Shown here: positions 8,952-16,131 of the stretch, one piece after another
Numbering within the stretch: position 1 is the first letter of the stretch
How the letters are laid out: each line of letters opens with the position of its first letter
From: Roseateles chitinivorans
GTDB taxonomy: Bacteria > Pseudomonadota > Gammaproteobacteria > Burkholderiales > Burkholderiaceae_C
DNA: 64,000 nucleotides
Assembly: GCF_002761755.1 (NCBI RefSeq)
Contig: NZ_PEOG01000008.1
Coordinates: forward strand, 1 to 64,000
Reading direction: 5' to 3'
Translations under genes and position numbers: made by a program
The notes under the pieces: generated by a model
Seen by the model: only the letters and a program-made list of their open reading frames with translations
The model's database searches: none
Told to the model about the DNA's origin: nothing

Positions 8952-8961
8952 CGGATATCCG
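8952..8961. promoter_or_regulatory. Candidate RtcR upstream activating site (CGGATATCCG palindrome)
   Basis: A perfect 10-bp palindrome, CGGATATCCG, lies 130-140 bases upstream of the sigma-54 -24 element, a usual distance for enhancer sites of sigma-54 activators. A partial copy, TTTGGATAAA, sits just before it at 8943-8952 in an AT-richer stretch. It is also just ahead of rtcR, so it could serve autoregulation. Assignment to RtcR is inference. The rest of the 325-base divergent region (8678-9002) holds the sigma-54 promoter, a TTGACG hexamer (8885-8890) of unclear meaning, and nothing else I recognise. Confidence 0.4.
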
Positions 8962-8989
8962 AAAAGATAGTGCGAGGTCAGGTCGCGAC

Positions 8990-8995
8990 TACACT
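8990..8995 (+). promoter_or_regulatory. Candidate -10 element of rtcR (near-leaderless)
   Basis: TACACT ends 7 bases before the rtcR ATG at 9003, and no Shine-Dalgarno sequence precedes that ATG. If this is the -10 element, the rtcR mRNA would begin at or within a base or two of the start codon. No convincing -35 is visible. Confidence 0.4.
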
Positions 8996-9002
8996 TCGTC
9001 GC

Positions 9003-10625
9003 ATGGCCAAGAAGCATGTGGTGATCGGGTACATCGGCTCGCAACTGGATGGCGGGCTAGGGGCGGGACGGTGGGAAAAGTGGCGGCCGACCATCTCGCT
9101 GGTGGCGCAGCCGGACGTGGTGGTGCATCGGCTGGAGCTCTTCCACGCCCCCCAGCATCTGTCCCTGGCGCGGCTGCTCAGCGAGGACATCGCCAAGCTC
9201 TCGCCCGAGACCGAAGTGCGCCTGATCCCGATGCCGCTGGACGACCCGTGGGATTTCGGCGAGGTCTACGCGACGCTCTATGACTGGGTGCGCGGCTACC
9301 GCTTCGACACCACGCGCGAGGAGTACTGGGCGCACATCACCACCGGCACGCATGTGGCGCAGATCTGCCTGTTCCTGATGGTCGAGGCCCGCTTCATCCC
9401 CGGCGTGCTGCTGCAGACCTCGCCGCCGCGCAAGCAGCGCGAGGGCGAAATGGGCTCGATGACGCTGATCGACCTGGACCTCTCCCGCTACGACCGCATC
9501 GCGCAGCGCTTCCAGGCCGAGCAGCATGATGCCGTCGCCTTCCTCAAGAGCGGCATCGCCACCCGCAACGCCCGCTTCAACCAGCTGATCGAGGAGATTG
9601 AGCGCGTGGCGATGCAGTCGCGGGCGCCGATGCTGCTGGCGGGGCCGACCGGCGCTGGCAAGTCCTTCCTCGCGCGGCGGATGTACGAACTCAAACAGTC
9701 GCGGCATCAGCTCGAAGGGCCCTTCGTCGAGGTCAACTGCGCGACGCTGCGTGGCGACGGCGCGGCGTCGACGCTGTTCGGCCACAAGAAGGGTTCCTTC
9801 ACCGGCGCGATGGCCGACCGCGCCGGGCTGCTGCGCACCGCCGACGGCGGGCTGCTGTTCCTGGACGAGATCGGCGAGCTGGGCCTGGACGAGCAGGCCA
9901 TGCTGCTCAAGGCGATCGAGGAGAAGCGCTTCCTGCCCGTGGGCGCGGATCGCGAGGTGGCAAGCGATTTCCAGCTGATTGCCGGCACCAACCGCGACCT
10001 GCGGGCCGAAGTGGCCGCCGGGCGCTTCCGCGACGACCTATTCGCGCGGATCAATCTGTGGACCTACAGCCTGCCCGGCCTGCGCGACCGGCCCGAGGAC
10101 CTCGAGCCTCATGTCGATCACCTGGTGCAGCAGATCGGCCGGGAAAGCGGCCGCGCGGTGCGCTTCAACGCGGAGGCGAAGGCGCGGTACCTCGGCTTCG
10201 CGCAATCGCCGCAGGCGCCGTGGAGCGGCAATTTCCGCGACCTGTCCGCCTCGGTGACCCGCCTGGTGACGCTGGCCGAGGGCGGGCGCATCGGGTTGCC
10301 GCTGGTGGAGGCCGAGATCCAGCGGCTCGAGTGGCTGTGGGAACGGGAAGGCGGTGTGGCGCGCGGCAGCACGGAGAGCGCGGGAGAAGCGCTGCTGGCG
10401 GCGCTGTTCGATGCGGACCGGCTGACGGCGATGGACCTGTTCGACCGCCTGCAGCTCAGCGCCGTCCTGGGCGTGTGCGCGTCGTCGTCGTCGCTGTCCG
10501 AGGCCGGGCGGCAGTTGTTCCAGGCCAGCCGCCAGGCCCGCAGCGTGGTGAACGACGCCGACCGGTTGCGCAAGTACTTGCTGAAGTTCGGGCTGTCGTG
10601 GGACCGTATCGTGGCCGCGCGATGA
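9003..10625 (+). CDS. rtcR: Transcriptional regulator RtcR, sigma-54 activator, 540 aa
   Basis: RtcR is the bacterial enhancer-binding protein that turns on rtcBA with sigma-54 RNA polymerase. The N-terminal ~190 residues (beginning KKHVVIGYIGSQLDGG) are the RtcR-type CARF-like sensory domain, thought to bind an RNA-damage ligand. The AAA+ domain follows: Walker A GPTGAGKSF at about residue 214, the sigma-54 contact loop GSFTGA at 264-269, and Walker B LLFLDEIGELG at about 283. The C-terminus is a helical DNA-binding region (SLSEAGRQLFQASR). The frame is open 20 codons upstream, but ATG 9003 aligns with the usual family start KK-VVIG. It is transcribed away from the operon it should control. 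Confidence 0.95.
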   Translation: MAKKHVVIGYIGSQLDGGLGAGRWEKWRPTISLVAQPDVVVHRLELFHAPQHLSLARLLSEDIAKLSPETEVRLIPMPLDDPWDFGEVYATLYDWVRGYRFDTTREEYWAHITTGTHVAQICLFLMVEARFIPGVLLQTSPPRKQREGEMGSMTLIDLDLSRYDRIAQRFQAEQHDAVAFLKSGIATRNARFNQLIEEIERVAMQSRAPMLLAGPTGAGKSFLARRMYELKQSRHQLEGPFVEVNCATLRGDGAASTLFGHKKGSFTGAMADRAGLLRTADGGLLFLDEIGELGLDEQAMLLKAIEEKRFLPVGADREVASDFQLIAGTNRDLRAEVAAGRFRDDLFARINLWTYSLPGLRDRPEDLEPHVDHLVQQIGRESGRAVRFNAEAKARYLGFAQSPQAPWSGNFRDLSASVTRLVTLAEGGRIGLPLVEAEIQRLEWLWEREGGVARGSTESAGEALLAALFDADRLTAMDLFDRLQLSAVLGVCASSSSLSEAGRQLFQASRQARSVVNDADRLRKYLLKFGLSWDRIVAAR

Positions 10626-10730
10626 GCATGGCCGCCGCAGCGGCCCGGGTGCTCACCTGGCGCCCGGCACGGCTTCACACAAACCGCGCGGTGCCGCACG
10701 CGCCGGCGCGGTGGAAACGCCAGTAACAGT

Positions 10731-10736
10731 CACAAT
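10731..10736 (+). promoter_or_regulatory. Candidate -10 element of the propeller diguanylate cyclase gene
   Basis: CACAAT followed by CGGC lies 14 bases before the ATG at 10751, with no ribosome site between. The same hexamer plus CGGC occurs at 19793-19798 on the minus strand before another gene. Confidence 0.35.
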
Positions 10737-10750
10737 CGGCGATTCCGCCC

Positions 10751-13700
10751 ATGACATCCGACCGGTCCGCCCCCACCGTCCCCGCCGATTCCGTGCCGTC
10801 CGCGTCTCTGCGACGCGCGGTCGCGGCGGTGGCGCTGCTGTTGGCTGCCGCGCTTGCCCCGGCGGCTGCGGCGCCGGTCGCGGCAGCGAGCGCGGCGAGC
10901 CATCCGGCTGCCGCCGCCAGCGCGATCGTCCCCGGCGACCTGGCGGATCCGGTCCGCGAGGTCAGCCAATACAAGATCGATCTCTGGCAGACCGAGCAGG
11001 GCCTGCCGCTCAACACGGTCCAGGCGTTGCTGCAATCGCGTGACGGCGGCCTGTGGATCGGTACCGCCGGCGGGCTGGCCCGTTTCGACGGCAAGCGCTT
11101 CGTCAGCTTCGATGCCGCGCAGGCACCGGACGTCGCCTCGCAGCCGGTCTTCGCGCTGCTGGAGGACCGCCAGGGCCGGTTGTGGATCGGGCATCCCGGT
11201 GGCGTCGCCGTCTATGCGCAGGGACGCTTCAGCGCGGCGATCTCCAAGACGCAGGCGGGCGGCCGACGGATCTGGTCGCTTGCCGAAGACCCGTCCGGCG
11301 CGATCTGGGCCGCGGGCGACGGCGCGCTGGTCCGCTGGAAGGACGGCGTGGTCAAGACCTTCGGTGCCGCCGACGGCCTGCCCGCCGCGCGGCTGCGCAC
11401 CGTCGCCTTCGATCGCGCCGGCACGCTCTGGATCGCGACCACCGGCGCCGGCCTGTTCGCGATGACACCGGACGGCAAGTTCCACGTCTTCGACGCGTCG
11501 ACCGGTTTCCCGCATCCGCAGGTGCGCTTCGTGTTGCCGGATCCGGCCGGCGGCATCTGGGCCGCGACCGCCGGCGGCGGGCTGGTGCGCCTGCAGGCGG
11601 TCGATCGGCCGGACATGCGTGTCTACACCACCGCCGACGGCCTGCCCAGCGACCACCTCACCGCGCTCGCCCGCGACCTCCGCGGCGACTTGTGGATCGG
11701 CAGCTGGGGGGCCGGCGTCAGTCGCTTCCACGACGGGCGCTTCAGCACCATCTCCGCGGGGCCGGGCCCGGCCGGCGGCCTCGCCGGTGCCCAGATCTGG
11801 TCGCTGATGGCGGATCGCGAGGGCAGCCTCTGGGTCGGCACCTGGGTCGACGGCCTGAACCGGTTGCGCAACCGGGCCTTCACCCCGATCGGCACGCCCG
11901 AGGGGTTGAGCCACGACAACGTCCGTTCCGTCGTCGCCGCGCGCGACGGCGCGATCTGGGCCGCGACCGCCGGCGGCGGCATCAACCGCCTGCAGGGCGG
12001 CCGCATCACGACGCTGCGCCAGGCCGACGGCCTGCCGTCCGACGAGGTCTCGACGATGCACGAGGCGCGCGACGGCACGCTGTGGATCGGCACCTACACC
12101 GCCGGCGTCGCGCGACGGCTGCCCGATGGCCGGATCGAGCGCTTCGGCCCGGACAGCGGCCTGCCCGGCGTCGAGGTGCGTGCCGTCTACGAGGACCGCG
12201 ACGGCACCGTGTGGGTCGGCACCCGCTCGGCGCTGGCCCGCTTCAATGGCCGCGGCTTCGAGCAGATCCGCGCTCGCGGGCTGCCCGACGAGGGCGTCGC
12301 CGCGATCCTGCAGGACCGCGCCGGCACGCTGTGGTTCGGCACCACCGGCCAGGGGCTGGTGCGCTGGCGCGACGGCCAGGCCCGGCACTTCAGCACCGCC
12401 GACGGCCTGCTGTCCGACTGGGTCATCGCGCTCAAGGAGGACGCCAGCGGCGCGCTCTGGATCGGCACGAACGGCGAGGGCATCAATCGCCTCAAGGACG
12501 GGAAGATCGGCGCGGTCCGTCCGGCCGACGGCCTCTGGGACGGGCTGGCGCAGGTCCTGCTCGAGGACCGCGCGGGCTACTTCTGGATCACCTGCAACCG
12601 CGGCTTCTACCGCGTCGCGCGCGACGACCTGGACGGCCTGATCGACGGCCGGCTCAAGCAGGTCCGCTCGGTCGGCTTCGGCCCGGGCGACGCACTGCGC
12701 GCGACCAGCTTCGCCGGCAACCTGCAGGCCGCCGGCGCGATCGACGCGGCGGGACGCGCCTGGCTGCCGTCGTCCTCGGGCCTGGTCGTCGTCGATCCGG
12801 AGCGCCTGCCCGGCGGCGGCACGCCGCCGGCGGTGCGCATCGAGCAGATCAAGGTCGACGGCGTGCCGATGCCGCTGGACGGCCGACCGCTGGACCTGCC
12901 GCCCGGCCCGGTGGCGCTGTCGGTCAGCCTGGCGGCCTCCACGCTGCGCGAAGCCGACCGGGTGCGCTTCCGCTTCTGGATGGAAGGCCTGTCGCGCGGC
13001 TGGACCGACGTGGGCCAGGATCGCGAGCTGACCTTCCCCGCGCTGTCGCACGGTGAATACCGGCTGCGGCTGGCTGCCTCCGCCGACGGCCAGCGCTGGC
13101 GCGAGGCGGAGCGGCCGCTGCCCGTCACCGTGCGGCCGCGCTTCCACGAAACCGGCTGGTTCCACCTGCTGGTGGGCCTGGCGGCGATCGGCGGCTTCGC
13201 CGGCGCCGTGATGCTGCGGATGCGCCAGCTGCGCCGGCGCCAGGTCGAGATGGAACGCCTGGTGGCCCAGCGCACCGAGGAACTGCGCCAGGCCAATGAG
13301 CATCTGAAGCAGCTGTCTTTCCTCGACGCCGTCACCGGCCTGCCCAACCGCCGCCGCTTCAACGAGGCGGCCGAGGAGGAATGGCGCCGCGCGCGCCGCG
13401 CCCGCACTTCCCTGGCGCTGGTGCTGGCGGACGTCGATGCCTTCAAGCGCTACAACGACCAGCTGGGCCACCTCAAGGGCGACGAATGCCTGGCAGCGGT
13501 CGGCGCCGTGCTGGGGGCCTCGATCGGGCGCGCGGGCGACCTCGCGGCGCGCTACGGCGGCGAGGAGTTCGTCGTGCTCCTGCCCGGCGCCGACCGCGAC
13601 GCCGCGCATCGGGTGGCCGAGCACATCCGCGCCGGCATCGAGTCGCTGGCGATCGCGCATCCGGCCTCGCCGGTGGGGCCGGTGATCACCGTCAGCCTGG

Positions 13701-13810
13701 GCGTCGCCGCCTGCGTGCCCGATGACGAGCGCGGACTGGAGAGCCTCATCGCCGAGGCCGACGACGCGCTCTACGCCGCCAAGCGCGACGGGCGGAACCG
13801 GGTGCGCTGA
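10751..13810 (+). CDS. Two-component-type beta-propeller sensor diguanylate cyclase, 1019 aa
   Basis: This is a membrane-anchored c-di-GMP synthase with a large periplasmic sensor. Order of parts: a hydrophobic signal region (about 22-42); some 14 Reg_prop propeller repeats of the form G-LWIGT-GG-LAR up to about residue 640, making two seven-bladed propellers as in hybrid sensors; a Y_Y_Y immunoglobulin-like domain (about 690-790); one membrane helix (about 803-825); a short coiled coil; and a GGDEF domain. The active-site motif is GGEEF at 936-940, and an inhibitory I-site RAGD is at 927-930, so the enzyme should be active and product-inhibited. Ligand is unknown; propellers of this kind often sense glycans. 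It follows rtcR by 125 bases with its own promoter-like element. Confidence 0.93.
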   Translation: MTSDRSAPTVPADSVPSASLRRAVAAVALLLAAALAPAAAAPVAAASAASHPAAAASAIVPGDLADPVREVSQYKIDLWQTEQGLPLNTVQALLQSRDGGLWIGTAGGLARFDGKRFVSFDAAQAPDVASQPVFALLEDRQGRLWIGHPGGVAVYAQGRFSAAISKTQAGGRRIWSLAEDPSGAIWAAGDGALVRWKDGVVKTFGAADGLPAARLRTVAFDRAGTLWIATTGAGLFAMTPDGKFHVFDASTGFPHPQVRFVLPDPAGGIWAATAGGGLVRLQAVDRPDMRVYTTADGLPSDHLTALARDLRGDLWIGSWGAGVSRFHDGRFSTISAGPGPAGGLAGAQIWSLMADREGSLWVGTWVDGLNRLRNRAFTPIGTPEGLSHDNVRSVVAARDGAIWAATAGGGINRLQGGRITTLRQADGLPSDEVSTMHEARDGTLWIGTYTAGVARRLPDGRIERFGPDSGLPGVEVRAVYEDRDGTVWVGTRSALARFNGRGFEQIRARGLPDEGVAAILQDRAGTLWFGTTGQGLVRWRDGQARHFSTADGLLSDWVIALKEDASGALWIGTNGEGINRLKDGKIGAVRPADGLWDGLAQVLLEDRAGYFWITCNRGFYRVARDDLDGLIDGRLKQVRSVGFGPGDALRATSFAGNLQAAGAIDAAGRAWLPSSSGLVVVDPERLPGGGTPPAVRIEQIKVDGVPMPLDGRPLDLPPGPVALSVSLAASTLREADRVRFRFWMEGLSRGWTDVGQDRELTFPALSHGEYRLRLAASADGQRWREAERPLPVTVRPRFHETGWFHLLVGLAAIGGFAGAVMLRMRQLRRRQVEMERLVAQRTEELRQANEHLKQLSFLDAVTGLPNRRRFNEAAEEEWRRARRARTSLALVLADVDAFKRYNDQLGHLKGDECLAAVGAVLGASIGRAGDLAARYGGEEFVVLLPGADRDAAHRVAEHIRAGIESLAIAHPASPVGPVITVSLGVAACVPDDERGLESLIAEADDALYAAKRDGRNRVR

Positions 13811-14014
13811 GGCGGCGCGGCACGCTCCGCGAGATGCGCTGGCGGCCGGACCTCCTCTGCCAAGGGGATGCGGGCCCGGTCGACCGCAAGGATTTCATTC
13901 CCGGGAAGCGAGCAAGGGTGTACAACCACGGACACCGCGTCACCCGAGTCCGTGCGCGCCTCCCTTCGCGCCCGTCGACCCGGCATTCCAGCGTCCGTCC
14001 GACCGTTGCCGACC

Positions 14015-14251
14015 ATGACGACCACGCATTCCGTCCGCCAGCACAGGGGCCGCACCTATGTTCTCGATGCGCTCGGGCAGGGAGCCGGGCCGTGGCGGGG
14101 ACGCTTCGTCGTCAAGGGCGAGGAGGACGGACGGCCAGGCGTCACCGCCTGGCATGAGCTGGAGGACGAGTTTCCGTCGCCCGACGAGGCCGTGGCCCAT
14201 GCCGATCGCGTGGCCTGCCAGTACATCGCCACCTTTGCGGAACAAGCGTGA
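14015..14251 (+). CDS. Small hypothetical protein, 78 aa
   Basis: A small acidic soluble protein without signal peptide or membrane segment. The first half has a strand-rich pattern (GRTYVLDALGQG, WRGRFVVKGEEDG) and the second half a helix (SPDEAVAHADRVACQYIATF). This looks like a single alpha/beta domain of the kind annotated as conserved hypothetical in Burkholderiales. The frame is open 49 codons upstream, but ATG 14015 begins the sensible domain. I cannot name the family. Neighbours are a diguanylate cyclase and a chemoreceptor. Confidence 0.6.
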   Translation: MTTTHSVRQHRGRTYVLDALGQGAGPWRGRFVVKGEEDGRPGVTAWHELEDEFPSPDEAVAHADRVACQYIATFAEQA

Positions 14252-14390
14252 GCAAACACGCGAGTCGCCCGCTCCGCCAAGCCGCATGCCCGGCCTCGGC
14301 GCCGCGCGTCCGAAGGCTCTGGCGCGGACACGCGCGTCGCGCCGGCCCTTCCTGAGGATGCGGCGCGCGCAATGACGCGGGCCACGGGTC

Positions 14391-14413
14391 CGTGGGCATG
14401 AGGCTTGCCCACG
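14391..14413 (+). terminator. 8-bp stem-loop before the first chemoreceptor gene
   Basis: CGTGGGCA (14391-14398) and TGCCCACG (14406-14413) pair perfectly around a seven-base loop, 140 bases after the small ORF. There is no T-tract, so it may be a Rho-assisted terminator or simply a structured leader of the next gene. Confidence 0.35.
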
Positions 14414-14513
14414 CCGCTCCGCCCATGGGTCCGGTGCCGGTCCATCCGGCCGCTTGCCGGCCTGCGCATTGCCCCGTCCAGGACTCACCGTGGGCTTTCA
14501 GGGAGAAAAGAAC

Positions 14514-16058
14514 ATGCCGACGTTGTCCAACTTCAAGATCGGCACGCGCCTGGCCGCCGCGTTCGCGATCGTGATCGCCTTGCTGCTGCTGGTGCTGGCC
14601 GTCGCCGTTTCGGTGCTCAATCGCACCAGCGGCACGATGGATCGGGTGGTCGATGACCGTTACGCCCAGATCGCCGTGAGCGACGACATCAAGAATGTCG
14701 GCGACCGCGGCGTGATCGTGATCGGCCGGCTGCTGATGGCCACCGACGCCGCGCAGGCCAAGCGCTACATGGACGAGTACGCCCTCGTCCGCGCCGCCAA
14801 CACCGAGAACTTCGCGCGCTTCGAGAAGATGCTGAACACCGACGAGGCGAAGGCGATCTTCGCCGAGCAGTCGGAGGCCCGCAAAGCCTACGGGGCGGCG
14901 GTGCGCAAGCTCTTCGACCTGGTCGCGGCGGGCCAGCGCGAGGAGGCCATGGCCGTCTACCAGGGCGACATGGCGCAGTTGCAGGTGCGCTACTACGCGC
15001 TGATCGACAAGATGGTCGATTACCAGGCCAAGGCCATGGCCGACGACGTCGCCCGGGCCAAGGCGGATGCGCAGCGCTCCAAGATGTGGATGGGCGTGGT
15101 GGCCGCTGTCGCCGTGCTGCTGGGCGTGGGCACCGCGTACAGCATCACGCGCTCGATCACGCAGCGCATCCATGGCGCCATCGCGCTGGCGGAGGACGTC
15201 GCCAAGGGCGACCTCACGCTGCGTCCGCTGCCCCAGAGCAGCGACGAGATCGGCCGGCTGATCGCCGCGCTGCAGCACATGGTGCGCAGCCTGCACCGGA
15301 TCGTCTCCGAGGTGCGCCAGGGCGCGGACACGATCTCGGCCGCCGCTCGCGAAGTGGCGCAGGGCAATGCCGACCTGTCGGCGCGCACCGAGGCGCAGGC
15401 CAGCGCGCTGCAGCAGACCGCTTCCGCGATGGAGCAGCTCACCGCCGCGGTGCGCATGAGCGCCGACAACGCGGACCAGGCCAATGCCAGCGCCGCGTCC
15501 GCGTCGCAGGTGGCCAGCGCGGGCGGCAAGGCGGTCGGCGAGGTGGTCGCGACGATGAGCTCGATCTCCGCCTCCTCGCAGCGCATCGGCGAGATCATCG
15601 GCACGATCGACGGCATCGCCTTCCAGACCAACATCCTGGCCCTGAACGCCGCGGTGGAGGCGGCCCGGGCCGGCGAGCACGGGCGCGGCTTCGCGGTCGT
15701 CGCCTCGGAGGTCCGCGCCCTGGCGCAGCGCTCGGCCAGCGCCGCGCGGGAGATCAAGGACCTGATCGTCGCGTCCAGCGAGCAGGTCGGCGCCGGCAGC
15801 CGGTTGGTCGAGCAGGCGGGCGCCACGATGAACCAGGTCGTCTCCGGCATCCAGCAGGTCAGCGGCGTCGTCGCCGAGATCAGCGCATCGAGCCGGGAGC
15901 AGAGCATGGGCATCGAGCAGGTCAACATGGCCATCATGCAGATGGACGACACCACGCAGAAGAACGCGGCGATGGTCGAGCAGAGCACCGCCTCGGCCAA
16001 GGCGCTGGAGGACGAGGCCGCCCATCTGAACAACGCGGTCCGCGCCTTCGTGCTGTAG
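14514..16058 (+). CDS. Methyl-accepting chemotaxis protein, 514 aa
   Basis: This is a transmembrane chemoreceptor signalling to CheA/CheW. Parts in order: first membrane helix (about 14-36), a periplasmic four-helix-bundle ligand domain, second helix (about 189-211), a HAMP domain, and the cytoplasmic signalling hairpin whose tip ([20 protein letters not shown]) starts at about residue 370. It ends [11 protein letters not shown] without the CheR/CheB-binding pentapeptide NWETF, so it would depend on other receptors for efficient adaptation. The ATG at 14514 has a GGGAG site, and an in-frame start 20 codons upstream was rejected. Ligand unknown. Confidence 0.95.
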   Translation: MPTLSNFKIGTRLAAAFAIVIALLLLVLAVAVSVLNRTSGTMDRVVDDRYAQIAVSDDIKNVGDRGVIVIGRLLMATDAAQAKRYMDEYALVRAANTENFARFEKMLNTDEAKAIFAEQSEARKAYGAAVRKLFDLVAAGQREEAMAVYQGDMAQLQVRYYALIDKMVDYQAKAMADDVARAKADAQRSKMWMGVVAAVAVLLGVGTAYSITRSITQRIHGAIALAEDVAKGDLTLRPLPQSSDEIGRLIAALQHMVRSLHRIVSEVRQGADTISAAAREVAQGNADLSARTEAQASALQQTASAMEQLTAAVRMSADNADQANASAASASQVASAGGKAVGEVVATMSSISASSQRIGEIIGTIDGIAFQTNILALNAAVEAARAGEHGRGFAVVASEVRALAQRSASAAREIKDLIVASSEQVGAGSRLVEQAGATMNQVVSGIQQVSGVVAEISASSREQSMGIEQVNMAIMQMDDTTQKNAAMVEQSTASAKALEDEAAHLNNAVRAFVL

Positions 16059-16131
16059 CGCTGGCGCGCCCCGTGCCCGCGGCACTGTCATCGCCGCGCC
16101 GTCTTCGTCGACTCACCAGGGAGCGACTCGC

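Noticed and set aside
10730..13660. A 976-residue minus-strand open frame opposite the propeller diguanylate cyclase
   Set aside because: Its repeats are just the antisense of the Reg_prop repeats; no recognisable protein features.
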